The notes under the pieces are model-generated. The model did not search any database, was not told the origin of the DNA, and saw nothing but the letters and a program-made list of their open reading frames with translations. From contig OX485804.1 in the NCBI GenBank assembly GCA_950295325.1, positions 33,110,001-33,170,000 of the forward strand: 60,000 bases of DNA, in the 5' to 3' direction. The translations under genes and the position numbers were made by a program. Positions 1 through 11,661 of the stretch are shown piece by piece. Numbering within the stretch: position 1 is the stretch's first letter; each line of letters opens with the position of its first letter. This DNA comes from Polytrichum commune. Lineage: Eukaryota > Streptophyta > Polytrichopsida > Polytrichales > Polytrichaceae.

Positions 1-429
1 GGATTGTCAATCTCTATGTGGAACTTCGAAACTTATTAGCAACAACTACCAGTTGATGTTGGAAGTGTGTATCATTATCTTAGATCAATAGTTTATGTGT
101 TCTGACTATGATTCTACTAGGGTACTTCTATAAGTTGTATAAATGAAGATGGTTACTTATGCTGTAAGGGTTACTTTGTTTTATGTTTAGAGGTCATTTT
201 ATATTTATGGTAGGCGATTGATTGGTTGCACTCTCTTCTGTCTTGAATGAACCTCAAAGCCTTTGGTAAGCTCCTTGCTCATGATATGGTACATTAGCAT
301 AAGTGAATTGAGTTCAATTGGAATGAACACCTTTCAAAAGAATAAAATAAAATAAAAAACTCTTCACTGGAGAAGTTGTTTGGCATATTTCTTATGTTGT
401 AAGATTGATGTTCATGATGGATTTTCTGA

Positions 430-800
430 TCTCAAATGAACATCTTTATTTGAGTGGTGTATGAGTGGGTGTGTATCTAAAAACAAACACCAAAAAGACA
501 TGCATTGAAAGATGTTGGACTTTGTGCTGAAAATATGCTAATCATTTTGATCGCAATAATCAACATAATTGGGGTGCCTCTATGATCATTGCATGAGATA
601 GAGAATCTTTATTTTCACATTGAACGAATAAGCATACGAGCTCCAAAAATTATGAGGTAAGTGGCTATGGACACAATTTAGATTTGTTAATCATCTCACA
701 TTATTAGTGTATTTCATATCCTATGAGAAGTGTCTGTAGAGAGAAATGTGTTTGCTTAAGACCCACTTACTTGATATGTGTTCCTCTACGAGGGTGAAAC
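430..800 (+). repeat. Dispersed repeat family D, copy 1
   Basis: A low-copy dispersed repeat without coding potential. It begins near a TTTATTTGAGTGGTGTATG block and runs through AATCAACATAATTGGGG, a segment with 'catatgagctccaaaaatta', a 'gctaatcatctc' block and 'catatcctatgagaagtg', ending in a 'cccacttac' block. The same ordered blocks recur near 24.7, 53.6 and 58.3 kb at lower identity. No terminal inverted repeat, target duplication or poly-A was recognised, so the class is unknown. Confidence 0.6.
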
Positions 801-977
801 CACGCAATCTATCAATTCACGTGGACATTTGATGTCCAGGGTGGTGATTGTACTTGAAGTGATGGTTTTCTTTTGGGACACTTAGGTACTTCATCTCTTG
901 TTAATATTGGGGTTTCTTTGATCACATGTTTAATGTTGTTCCTTGATATTCATATTCCTTGGATTGATTGTTACTAG

Positions 978-1131
978 AGGATGTTGTGAAGCTTTATTTT
1001 GGTGAAGGTAATGATGTTGGTGGACCAAATACACTTGTGTCCACTGCACATGTGCCTCAATTTGGTCCATCAAAGAAAGCTCTATCATCCGCTCCACCTT
1101 TGTGCTTTGGAAGTGCCAGTGCCACAGATAG
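978..1131 (+). CDS. Exon-like open stretch, unrecognised (partial gene or remnant)
   Basis: This 154-bp stretch is preceded by a plausible acceptor (ttactag) and followed by a good donor (ATAG/GTAATT). In the frame that starts with two carry-over bases it is fully open and reads DVVKLYFGEGNDVGGPNTL..., ending ...LCFGSASATDR, with a natural-looking residue mix. I saw no convincing partner exon in the next 1.5 kb or before it, so it may be a terminal piece of a gene entering from the left, a relic, or chance. The function is not recognised. Confidence 0.3.
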
Positions 1132-1906
1132 GTAATTCATAATTTCATCTTTGTTTCTTTTGTAGGAAGTTTGTTTTTCCCGCACATAAATGTATGTGTG
1201 CATGTTGCTAACATTGTAAGTTTAATGTGGTAAATTCTAAAGTTCGTTGGCCTTGCTTGCTATTGGGGCCTGGATTTATTCATGAACACCACTTTCAACA
1301 TGATATGCCTTCTATGATCAAGAAATCTTTGTGCATGCGGGCAATCTATATTTAGTCATTCTGTTTAATAAGGTTATAGATTTTCATATTTGACAATCCT
1401 TGTTCATGTGTCTTGAACCAATGATCTTGTGTAACTTGAAGAATTAATAAGAAGGATATCTTGTGGATTTTGACTCATTTGTACATTGATTTTGACAACG
1501 TTTCCTTACTTGATGAGTTGTGTAGTGATTTCTTAAGGAGATCAAATCATTTCATGATATCCTTACATACCTAGGGAGTATGCATGGATTGAAAACAACA
1601 CTTGAAAGGCTTGGAAACTTTTAGCAATTCCAACACAAATGATACAACTGGATTCCTCTCAATGCAACACTATGATCATATCAAATTTTTATCATTGAAT
1701 CGAGGGCGACATCAATTTGGAATTCTATACAAAGTAATAAAAGCAATTAGGAGTTCCCTACAATAGCTAAATTTCTTATTGAATCTTCTTAAGTCTTTCA
1801 TGAAGGTAATTGGAAGGGTGACGACATCTGTTCCTTTCCAATTTGTATTCCAAGGATTCATGCTTCCCATGAAGATGTATTTATAATGAATAGTACTAAA
1901 TTTTTG

Positions 1907-1954
<48 letters not shown>

Positions 1955-2740
1955 CCCCTTTCTAGTTCTTGTTCTTGACTAATGCCATGTTACATAAAAA
2001 TTCAAGTTTAAACTTTTTACTTTAATAGACCTAGCAAAGGCCTCTTATGTAAAACATATAATATAAACTCTGATGGTACTATATCTACACACATGGAAAG
2101 AAGTCATACTTACCATGGAACGGATGTAACAAAGATACAAATGAATGAAGTAAAAATAGGGTTACGAGAACTTACCATACGTAAGTACTACAATATAAGC
2201 CCTTAACCCTAAAAAAGAACTCTTTTTTACCATTCACGCAAGTGAGAGGTGCGGCGAGCTCTGAGTATACACATTAGGGTAATAGATACGTGCTTGAAGT
2301 AAGAGTAACTAGGGTTCATCACCAAGAGGAGTTTTCTACTTGGAGTAACCCAATCATGGCAAAAGAACATGTTTGAACACCCATATGTTGTTTTACAATG
2401 AGTGTTAGAGGTTGAAATATTTTGGTGCATTTGAAATGAACTAAGTGTGTGTGACATGGATAACAACTGGGTCCTGCTGTTATTTACCTCGTGTACGTAA
2501 CTAATCCTCAATTGTTTGTTGGTTGGTTGCATGGGCACAGGTGAGGCAGACCCTTCACATAGTCAATGCAGTGATGTATTGTGATTATGACATTTTATGC
2601 ACAGGTATTGGTTGAGGTTACTAGGTACTTCTCCTTAGTAAGTACAACATACATGTGGTGTTATAGTTAGATGTACTTGATAAGAAGGCAAGAAGGTTGG
2701 CAATTAGCTTCCAAAGCATGGGATAGTTAACACATGGGAC
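1132..2740. other. Gene-free stretch with no recognised feature apart from a CT microsatellite
   Basis: Both strands are full of stops in all frames. The only longer minus-strand ORF (2227-2538) has a composition and context that give no support for a gene. Nothing recognisable as a transposon end or RNA gene was seen. Confidence 0.5.
1910..1952 (+). repeat. (CT)n microsatellite
   Basis: About 20 uninterrupted CT dinucleotides followed by a short C run and CTTTC. A simple-sequence repeat in intergenic DNA. Confidence 0.95.
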
Positions 2741-3560
2741 TCATGAACCCATGTCTTGAAAGAGCAAAGTGGGAACCGAGTCGGGCAGGACTTGGCATCA
2801 TCCCTGTGCGATCGAGGCGTGGCTTAACAATGGAAAGCCATCTCGGAGTTACAACCAAGATAACTTAGTGGAGCGTTGAGGTTCAAGCTAGTTGTGTCAA
2901 AATAATAGAGTTAGGCTAGTGGAGCCTAACTTGGAAGGCCCAAAAGGAGGGACAACCCAAGCGAGTCTCAAAGTAGGTGGGTCTGGTGTAGTTTAGGTCC
3001 TTGGGCAAGATGTCCAGGGTCACTAACGGACCACCTAGGAATGACACCTTTGGGATTTTGCCAAATTTGAAGATGCATAGTGGGGATAGCGCCCCAAGGG
3101 AAACACAACGCCACACCAAGAGAGGATGGCAACTTGAGAATTGTTGTCATCACTACAAGTATAGTTGATGAGGGCATCAATTCCATTTGGTGGGGATTAG
3201 TGTCGCGCACTTTTTCATGAGGAGTACCTGCAACACCATGGGCACAAGGAGGACCCCGGAGTGACACCCGTGACTTGTGGCGCCATTTGTGAGAGGGCCC
3301 AAGTGATCATAGTGTGGGTAAGGACCCCGGGTATTCAGGACACCTCCCACCCATGAAGACTAGGAGTCACGAGGGTAAAGTCACGAGTTATGAGTGGCTT
3401 ATGGCGTCCGGATTCTAGAATACTTAAGAACACCTCAATCGGAGGTGTGAGCTAGGAAATAGGGCAATTTGAGTGGGGGCCTGACTAGGGACAACGCCCT
3501 GGGACATCAGTGACCTAGGAGTAGCGCCCGGGATTGCCTAGGTTTGAACAACCATAACTT
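2740..3560. other. G+C-richer block of unknown origin, possible retroelement remnant
   Basis: This block stands out from the A+T-rich surroundings by higher G+C and by recurring short phrases such as agcgccc, gacaacgccc, gtgacaccc and gacacctttggg at irregular spacing. Two overlapping minus-strand ORFs (2916-3119 and 2968-3267) are proline-rich but match no family I recognise. It could be a decayed LTR-retrotransposon piece or degenerate tandem array. No LTR ends, primer-binding site or protease/RT motif was found. Confidence 0.3.
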
Positions 3561-3792
3561 CCTTAATGCTTGCCTAAATTGGGCAAAGGAGGGGTCCATG
3601 GGTATCTACACAAAGATTAAATGTCGATTAAATGGTTGGTTGATAGCATCAAAGATCATAAGAAGAAATTATGGTGGTTTGAAGCTGTTGGGGGCTTCTA
3701 GCCCCACGGCTAAGGGAAAATGTCTACTTGGCCCCAACTTGAATCATGATTTAATTTAGATATGAGGAATGATGTGCTTGATTAGACTTGTT

Positions 3793-4330
3793 CACGGGTA
3801 GATCACTCTAAGGCATTTTTGTGCACCACGTGCGCCTGGGGCTTTTTTGTTTAGGGGCTATTTACCTTCAAGGGCTGAATTAAAGCCTCCCTATAATTAC
3901 TTAAATTTCAAAAATGGCCCATTTGTTTGCACCCTTCCATTACTTATATTGTCCAAGTCACTGCAATTTTTTGTACTCTATATTCTTTTTAAGTAATAAA
4001 AGCTAATCTACATCCTAACGCAATTGACGAGTGTTGAGGGAAAGCATGGAAACAAAGAAGGGTGCAAACATCCCCGTGAGTCCTAAACCCATTTACATAC
4101 CATACTATACATACCTTCTAGGATCCTTATCTTCAGCCCCTATATTAATTTTACAAAAAAATAATGGCCCACGTTTTATGTCCATCTAACTTACTTATAA
4201 TGGGATTGTCTACATTTAATGGCCCTTTCATTATTTGGAATTCCTTTATAATTTTTATCTCAAATGATTTTAATCCTCTCTATATTATGCCGCATGTCGT
4301 TTTTAAAATGCACTAAGTGATCTACCCGTG
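3793..4330 (+). mobile_element. MITE family A, copy 1 (hAT-type, 538 bp)
   Basis: The element starts CACGGGTAGATCACT and ends with the inverted AGTGATCTACCCGTG. It is flanked by a perfect 8-bp target duplication, gacttgtt (3785-3792 and 4331-4338), as for the hAT superfamily. The interior is non-coding and A+T-rich. Subterminal 'caccacgtgcg' and 'gcgacatgcggcat'-like blocks are shared with the copies at 16.3 and 21.4 kb. This copy lacks the extra internal segment with the 'ccattgcaaaca' repeats that the other two carry. Confidence 0.93.
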
Positions 4331-4779
4331 GACTTGTTTAGGATTTATTATGCTTAATTAGGCTAAATGCACTTAGTTGTATTTAATCGGGCTTAAGTAG
4401 TTTGAATGTGTATGAATACTTGTAGAAGACTAGGCCTTGCACTGAATTACCTTCTAATACGGTTAATTAGACTTAATTACATTTAATCACACTTCATTAG
4501 TTGGAATGTGTATGAATACTTTTGTAAAAGTAGAAGGTATAATCTAAACTAAACACACTAACAATAAAACACTAATTTTAATTTCATTTTAGAATGACAA
4601 AACCCCTTTCAATGGTATGTCACAATAATTATAACCTCAGTGCTAATGAGGCTTTTGCAATGTTTTTGATTTCCAAGTTAATTACATGCTTTATTGATAA
4701 TTTCACTTCGAAAAGGAAATCCCAATCAATTGCTCATTTATTCAACAAGTGGCCTTTAATCCTGGCGAAGGGCAATAAG

Positions 4780-4910
4780 CATGAAGGACAAACCTGAGTC
4801 TTGAAGGACAACCACAGTGAAGGACAATTGCAGTGCATGACATGAGTGAGTCTTGAAGGACAATCGCAGTGAAGGACAAGAGTGATGAAGGACAACACCA
4901 TGGTATTGAA
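4780..4910 (+). repeat. Short interspersed GAAGGACAA repeats
   Basis: The nonamer GAAGGACAA recurs about six times within 130 bp, separated by 'tcttga', 'ccacagt', 'tgcagt' and 'tcgcagt' spacers that are themselves repeated. A decayed minisatellite. Related 'cttgaaggac' words also occur near 5110. No gene is supported. Confidence 0.6.
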
Positions 4911-4929
4911 GAAATTCTATTAAAAGACA

Positions 4930-6139
4930 ATTGATATTATGTTGGAGTGGGAGACATCAAGGAAGAGAGGCGTTTGGGAGAGGATGTCGGGCAACCTTGC
5001 CCGGATCACATGGGCAGGGACGCGAAAAGTTTTGGGGACATAGGTGGTGGTGGGCCCCACCAACGTCCGTTACGACGCACTGAGCTCATTATGGCCCGTT
5101 CACATCATGCTTGAAGGACGTGCGTCTGTCCACCGCAATGACGGTTGGATGGCCATTCACCGGAAATGCATTCACACTTGAAATTCGGAAATAGTGTTTC
5201 CGACACTTGCCTTTTCAAAAAGAAACTATATTTGACTTTTTGATACATGGGTGTGGGCTGCCCCTAATGTTCACACAAGTGGATGAGTTCCATAATCCCT
5301 TTTAAGGAGCTCAGCCAAGGCATTCAACACATTCTTCCACCACTCTTCTTTGATACTCCATTTCTTCATCAATTTTTTCCGATTTCAAATTTTCTTGGCT
5401 TTGAAGTGGGTATTTTTCTGAGACGAAGAGATTGGTGTGTAGCACGTTTCATATTTCGGAGTGACGAAGAAGTTACGAATTTTGGACTTTTGTGCAAGAA
5501 AGGTGTATTTGGATAGCAATTTCAGCAGTTGATTACGGTGTGTATACTTACTCAAAATCAAAATTTTCAAGTTCTAAAATGTGTGATTTCTTCTTAGTGT
5601 CCCTTTAGCGTCCGGCATCCAGAAAGGACCTACGCCCAAAATAGTCTAATCTCTCATGGGACGCCCCATGAATATTTGACGCCCATAGCACACAAGTACT
5701 AGAATCTATATACAGCAGATACCTCGGCAACAAACTATGCAATATTAGCAACACATTAAGTACGGCTCCTGAAATACAATGCATCATATTTAATGCAATA
5801 TATTTGAGAGCATATTGCCACGCCAAAGAAGTTGGAGCTTCCCATTAGCAAACTAAAACCATCCATTTGAAAGGTGAAAGCATAACATAATTTATCAAAA
5901 AAATAGTTGATTTAACCTTAAGGGAGCATGAAGATATGAAATCAATATCATAGCATCTCATTGACATTTGAAATGAGACAACCGAGAATTGATAAGGGAC
6001 AAGTTTTCACTTGAGTCCTTCAGGCATGGTGAACAAGCCTACATGAGTAATGAAAAACTTAATTTATCTATCTAGATCCCACTCTGTCCTTGCGTGCTTA
6101 TTATGGTAGGCAGACCGATTTCTGGTACCATAGCACCAT
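4930..6139. other. Intergenic stretch without recognised features
   Basis: Contains small ORFs on both strands (for example plus 5283-5516) with no recognised motif and no splice-supported extension. I see no transposon ends until the MITE B target site at 6140. Confidence 0.5.
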
Positions 6140-6669
6140 AGCTAGGTCACGGGGAGGTCACTTCAGGAGCGGTTTACACTATGGACCAGCCTTTTTTTTT
6201 TGTTTTTTTGGAAGTTGATCATCTGGCTACAGAATTTGCATTAAATTTCTCAATAGTGGCGACTATAGTGAGTTTGAAGTAAATTTTTTTGGCAACAATG
6301 CCCCCAAAAATTCATACATTTGGCTACTAACATAAACAATATGTGGAAAAATGTGGCGATGGTCTTTATTGAAATATAGTAAAAAACGGGCAACAGCTTT
6401 GCCCAGCACTAAGGTATTGTGGCTACTCCTATAAAATTATGCCTTGTAAAATGGCAAACTAACTATTGTTTAAGAAGTAATATGGCGAATGATTGTTGTA
6501 AATCATGAAGTGCAGTCTTCTTCAGTCTTCAGGTCTTCATGTTCAGTTTACAGGTTCAGTCTTCAGGTCTTGCCTACCTGCAAAACAACAAACAAACACA
6601 CACTCCGATGCTGAAATGAGTTCAAAATTTATACAATTACATAGAAAAAATGGATGACCACGTTGTAAT

Positions 6670-9600
6670 CTAGGCAGAAAGGCCATAGCGGCCATTGACC
6701 GGTGCAACATTCGTCCAGGAATCAAAGACGGCATCATAAGGAAAATTTTGCAAGGTATATATTTTTTGGTTGTACATGCCAACAACTACACCAAGATGGG
6801 GGTCAAGGGAGTTGCGGAGTTTGGTCTTCAAGAAAGACACGGAGGAGAATACACGCTCATCTTCTACACTTCCGATCACATGGACCAGCGCTATTTCTGC
6901 AAGTTTTAAATACTCTGGGAACCCATGTGAAAGCACCCTAGAAGCAGATATCGTGCGCCATATTCGGGTGACTGGATTAATGTCATAAGGAGGTTCCATG
7001 GCGGCAGGGGCATTGCTCTTCATCGCAATCTTGAAGTAGCCCTGTTGAGATTCCAACGACCATCGATCAAGTATGCCAGGAATGACCTCTTGATCAATTC
7101 CAGTTCCAAGCACTTTGGCATTGCAGTACCAATTCTTCAGAGTGTCCAGATGCTTAGCAAATGTAACTTCAGCATCTGGCTGCATCCAATATTGCGGGTA
7201 GATGATGCCAAGTGCATCTAAGACTGCGTGTTCGGGGAAACGACGCTGGAGCTCTTGTATGAGCTGCGCGGCAGCCCCTGCAACAAAGAAACACTCAGTA
7301 AATTAGACAACTAAACATGAAGATTAAAAAAATGCAAGACACCAAAGGATTGGCTAGACTCTTACATGTAAATAAAGATAAAGATGAAGGGGTAGGGTGA
7401 GGATACCTGAGCATTGGATTTTTACGTCATTCAGAATTGCTCCAAATGTATCACGTGTGATAGGCTCCATTATGCCCGTCACCTCGTTCTTGCGCTTGGC
7501 AAAGATGTTGCTGCCATTCACAACAAATGCAAGATGTTCTGCATTACAATTTAAATCAAACATGGCTGGGTTCTCAGGATCATTCTGAACCCAGCGTGTG
7601 TGAATGTGGTCGTGGTTGCCTTCAGCAATGCTCTTGAAAAGAAAGAAGTCGTCGGTGTTGAAGGCTCCTGAATGGCAATTGTACATGCTGTACAGCTGCC
7701 CCTCGCACACCTTCACTGCACCTATGAAATCGCAGATGAACACATCGCGTTTCTGGGCAAAAGTGATTAGGGAGTCAAGGCATTCAATGAGCGGCAACAA
7801 GGCTGCCATCCGTAGCAGGCAGGTCGGATCACACAACAGATCCAACACAACCTAAAAACACAAAACCCTCCCACATTAGCGAATAGATGCTGAATTTCAA
7901 CTTAGAATCTGCATTTCTACTTAGACTCTGAATGCAACTTAGACTCTGAATTAAAACAAACTTAGACTCTGGATTCATCTTAGACTCTGGATTGACACAA
8001 ATTTAGACTCTGAATGCAAGTTAGACTCTGAATTGAAACAAACTTAGACTCTGAATTCATCTTAGACTCTGGATTGACACAAATTTAGACTCTGAATGCA
8101 AGTTAGACTCTGAATTGAAACAAACTTAGACTCTGAATTCATCTTAGACTCTGGATTGATACAAATTTAGACTCTGAATGCAAGCTAGACTCTGAATTGA
8201 AACAAAATTAGACTCTGAATTCATCTTAGACTCTGGATTGACACAAATTTAGACTCTGAATGCAAGTTAGACTCTGAATTGAAACAAAATTAGACTCTGA
8301 ATTCATCTTAGACTCTGGATTGACACAAATTTAGACTCTGAATGCAAGTTAGACTCTGAATTGAAACAAACTGGGACTGTGTATTCAACTTAGACTCTGG
8401 ATTGACACAAATTTAGACTCTCAATTGAAACTGACACAATTGAACTTACACTCTCAATTTCAACTCAATTTAAACTCAACTTAAACATGCATTAAAAAAC
8501 AAAGCACAAAAACACATGCGGGCAAGTACATTACCTGAGCTGATTTCTCCTTTGAATTGTTGTCCGCCTTTATCTTGGCGAGTAAAACCCTGTATTCTTG
8601 AATAATACGTCTCAAAGGTTCTATCAAAGAGACCCATCTGGTCTTCACATGCTTTAGGAGTTTCAACCCCTTTGTCTCCATCAAGTCAGCAAGTTTGACA
8701 AACTCGAGATGCCTCTTCGGCGAATGCTTGAAGTAAGCATGAGAGCTCTTCAACAACAACTCAATACGACTCATTACATCAAGCTGGGACAAAGTCTTGA
8801 AGGCCAGGTTGCACCGATGTGCCATGCAATGCACACCAAGTGCAAATGGAGCATACTTGCTCTGAATCTGGTGGGTTACTCCTGTTTTTGAACCTTGGAA
8901 CGTACTAACACCATCTGCTCCAAAGCACAATAATGTTTTGGCCAGAGCAAGCTTCTCCATTTTGGCTGCTTGGGTCAAGGCATCTATGATCACATGGGTT
9001 AGGTTGTCTGAGCCTGATCCCTCAATAACCTTCTCAAGTGATATCAAGTAAAGAACACGAGACCAATTCTGGACCACATAGGCATGGATGGATATCCATG
9101 ACCCATTATCAATTGTGCTCACTTCATCACATGTCAGTGCAACATAGTTAGCACCCACAAGGACTCTAGAAATGGCAGTCCTCACTTCAGCATACATGAA
9201 ATCAGCCATAATCCAACCTGAATTGTCTGACCAATGCATCCTAGGGAAATTAGGGACATTCAGAAATTCATACAAGGTTGCCCTACTCTCATACTCCAGC
9301 ATAGAACGACCATCAGCCAAAATTTGGAACAGGGTTGCAAACTGCACTTTTTTCTTCTCCCTCTCTAACCTATTCGACTGATTCAATTGTTGCAGCACAT
9401 TATCAGGAGCTCTAGCATTGTACAGGGCCAAATTCTTTTTATGTTTAGAGTCCTTAGCCATGTACCACTCTCCTTTCTTCACATTATAGGCCGGCATGTT
9501 TCTCATTGCCTTGCGCCTTCCCTCATGTTTCTTAAGAGTATCCCATTTAGGTTGCATCAACCTATCTGATTTCTCCATGGTAGAGCAAACCGTGCATTTT

Positions 9601-9767
9601 ACCATGTGCAACCTACCATTGTTTGTTAGGATTCCCTCTGCCCATGGAAGTTTACAAGCCCACTCCAATTGAAACTTCCTTGTTAGATCATAGTTTTTTT
9701 TTTGGTTTTTTTTTAGGATTTCCACCCTCGCCATCCTCATCGAAAGATTCATCTGAGCCAGGAACAC
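6670..9767 (-). CDS. hAT transposase, ZNF862-like subgroup, three exons
   Basis: Transposase that would excise and reinsert the surrounding element. Exons: 9767-8535, 7851-7407 and 7277-6670, with junctions GCTCAG/GTAATG...TTTTAG, TGCTCAG/GTATCC...TTGCAG. Phases close, giving 761 codons. Near the N-terminus a C-x2-C...H zinc finger lies at about residues 58-81. The likely catalytic aspartates sit in TCDEVSTID and in CFGADGVSTF. HCMAHRCNLAFK follows, and the C-terminal dimerisation block has GSVEDERVFSSVSFLKTKL, whose E is the probable third acidic residue. The three core exons have no internal stops. Upstream of residue 20 the frame is doubtful: an acidic/basic N-terminal reading lies in another frame across two A runs. 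The start given is the first ATG of the open frame, not a confident one. Confidence 0.85.
7893..8430 (-). repeat. 82-bp higher-order tandem array in transposase intron 1
   Basis: The basic unit is a ~20-bp word containing TTAGACTCTGAAT or TTAGACTCTGGAT. Four variant units form a higher-order repeat. The marker 'gaattcatct' recurs at 7971 (as 'ggattcatct'), 8053, 8135, 8217 and 8299, an exact 82-bp spacing. The edges are more degenerate. The array fills most of the 683-bp intron between exons 1 and 2. Confidence 0.93.
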
Positions 9768-10261
9768 TTACCTCTTGCAGATCGGTGGGTGTCTCTGCAC
9801 CTCCATCCTCCGAAGTGCTGGAGACGATGATGCAGTTCGCAGGTCCACCATGGCGTGCGTCGGAGGACTCGCCGAGACTTGCTGCAATGGCGTCCAAATG
9901 CTCCATAGGCGCAGGTGGCGGTGCAGCAGACGCTCGCATCGGAGATCGGGTGCGGCACATTGCGGGCAGTCTCCAACGGCATCGTATTCTCACGGTTGCG
10001 GGAGGAGGCGTAGTACACCAAAGTGTTTTGTCGATGTACGCGCTTCACTCGGCCTCTCTCCACCTTCGCGCTGAGCGCACTCTGACAATGTGCGTCGGTG
10101 CTGGCCCTCTTCTTCCTCTGCGAAGAAGTGCTTGCGGCCCCAGGGTGCGGAGATACGCCATCGCCATCGCCATCCATCGCGGGGAGACAGGGTTTAGGGC
10201 AACACAAGAGGAAACACAAGGAAACACAAGGAAAGACAGAAGATGAAACACAAGGAAACAC
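9688..10261 (-). other. Putative N-terminal coding region of the hAT transposase, frame broken
   Basis: Minus-strand ORF 9993-9688 reads MEHLDAIAASLG..., then an acidic run SDESFDEDGEGG and a basic NPKKKPKKK tract before a stop. The basic tract directly abuts, in another frame, the YDLTRKFQLEW start of the zinc-finger region. A one-base change in the two A runs (about 9694-9715) would fuse them. A perfect donor GAG/GTAAGT at about 9768 offers an alternative, a short A-rich intron. Upstream, the ORF of 10261-9749 contains a second plausible start (MDGDGDGVSPH...). Which reading is real cannot be decided here. Confidence 0.45.
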
Positions 10262-10500
10262 AGAAGGTTAATCTTGCAGCCAAGGCAAATGAGCGAAGTT
10301 AAGCGAGTTAACAAAATGAGTTAAGCAAATGAGCAAGTTAAGCAAATGAGTTAAGCAAATGAGCAAGTTAAGCGAAGGAAGCAGATGATGTATAAGCTGT
10401 ATAAGCAAATGTAAGTAAGATGTATAAGATGATCGCAAGGAAGATGATCGCAAGGAAGATGCCAAGACAGAAGATGATCGCAAGGAAGAAGAACAGGTTG
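10195..10500 (+). repeat. Cluster of short degenerate tandem repeats in the hAT 5' region
   Basis: Three successive motifs are repeated: 'aggaaacaca' (10207-10265), 'agcaaatgagttaagc' and 'gagcaagttaagc' (10288-10380), and 'gatcgcaaggaagat' (10433-10490). They lie upstream of the transposase, inside the element, and make several spurious ORFs on both strands. Confidence 0.7.
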
Positions 10501-11133
10501 TGCAATGCAAATCAGCATGTGCACATTATATACTAAACTCAAGCAAGTGAATTCCATTGCAGATGATTGCAACAATTCAATGGAGAGCGACACGGAACAA
10601 CAACAACCTACACAATCAACACACATTGCAAAGGAAATTGAAAGGGAGCTTGAAGATGATGTGATGTGCAAGGGCTGAAACAATGAAGTTGGCCCCTAAA
10701 CCAACTAATCAGGTCTAATTGCAATTGCAAACGGACTGGCATTGAAGAGAAGAGGATTAATTGGCGAGTACACCCAGCGATGAAGGAGGAAGAAGGCGAA
10801 GGAGAGCGATGAAGGCGGGAGTTGGGAGCGACGAAGAGCAATGACTGGATCGAATCTGGCGCGAGGTTTAAGCTGCCCAACGGAAAAAGGCGAAGGAGGT
10901 GAAGAGAAGTTCCATCCGGCGGCAAGACACAGACGGACGGGAGGCGGGAGGCGGCGAGGGCTCATCAAATTGAATTGGAGTTGGTGGGGATGAGCTGGTT
11001 AAAATCAGTCGAGGCAATGATGGGATATGGCGTACTTAAGGCCCTCGAGGGATGGAATTCGGCGAGACACGCGTCATTCCATCCCATAATTTAACATACA
11101 GGTGTCACTCAACCTTTTTTTTTTTCATTTTTT

Positions 11134-11147
11134 GGCGAAATTTCGCC
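11134..11147. repeat. 14-bp perfect palindrome at the hAT right end
   Basis: GGCGAAATTTCGCC lies 16 bp inside the right terminus. Subterminal palindromes in hAT elements are commonly transposase-binding or replication-sensitive sites; that role here is inferred. Confidence 0.7.
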
Positions 11148-11612
11148 TAAAAAAAAAGGGCTGCTATGGACCATGAAGTTGGACCAGGGCTCTGCAACGC
11201 AGCTGATTGGCTGTTGAAGTTCTCCCGGGACAACTTCGGTTTACACTAAGGAAAAAATGGCAGAGTGACCATGGAGATCGAGGTCCCCAAAATATAATTT
11301 TTAAGGCCTAATAAATGCACTGACATGGTCCAACGGGTTTTGCGTTGAGAGAGGCAAGAGAGGTGGTCTGGTAGGAAAAGGCAAGGGCCCATGTCAGAGA
11401 AATACCATTTCAATCATTTCTTAATGAGTCTACCTTTTAAGCGCCTTAATTATACCATAGCCCATGAGACATATCAGCACTACCTTGCCCTACCCCTTAA
11501 ACCGGCTCACACGTGTTTCACCAAACAACGCGGGACATCTAGGACTCAAGAATTCAAGTGCAGATTTGTTTTTTTGGTCTACCAAATGTAATGTTTGGAA
11601 TTTTGGGGCTTG

Positions 11613-11661
11613 TAATATACCGTTGGAAAGGTCTTGAAAATACCTTTCCAACGGTATATTA
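11613..11661. repeat. 20-bp perfect inverted repeat (hairpin) inside element C
   Basis: Arms 11613-11632 (TAATATACCGTTGGAAAGGT) and 11642-11661 are exact reverse complements around a 9-nt loop. The flanks continue the symmetry imperfectly (ttggggcttg against ttggggtggg). It could be the centre of a further fold-back element, a cruciform, or a small hairpin RNA source if transcribed. Confidence 0.9.

Larger units (their letters stand above)
6187..11163 (-). mobile_element. Complete hAT transposon (4977 bp), innermost layer of the nest
   Basis: Ends are CAGCC followed by a T run at the left and, inverted, CAGCCCTTTTTTTTT at the right. They are flanked by a perfect 8-bp duplication, ctatggac (6179-6186 and 11164-11171), which is diagnostic of hAT transposition. 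The duplicated bases lie inside the terminal repeat of element C. The element carries one three-exon transposase gene on the minus strand, with introns that contain a satellite-like array, plus about 1.3 kb of repeat-rich 5' DNA. The right end includes the 14-bp perfect palindrome GGCGAAATTTCGCC (11134-11147). Confidence 0.92.

Noticed and set aside
7893-8430. Regular repeats resembling a CRISPR array
   Set aside because: Spacers are not unique, the units are variants of each other, the array is in a plant transposase intron, and no cas gene is present.
10180-10200. TTTAGGG-like word as an interstitial telomeric repeat
   Set aside because: A single occurrence, not an array.
9623-10246. Plus-strand ORF of 207 codons across the hAT 5' region
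   Set aside because: It is antisense to the transposase N-terminal region and its composition follows short tandem repeats. No family resemblance.
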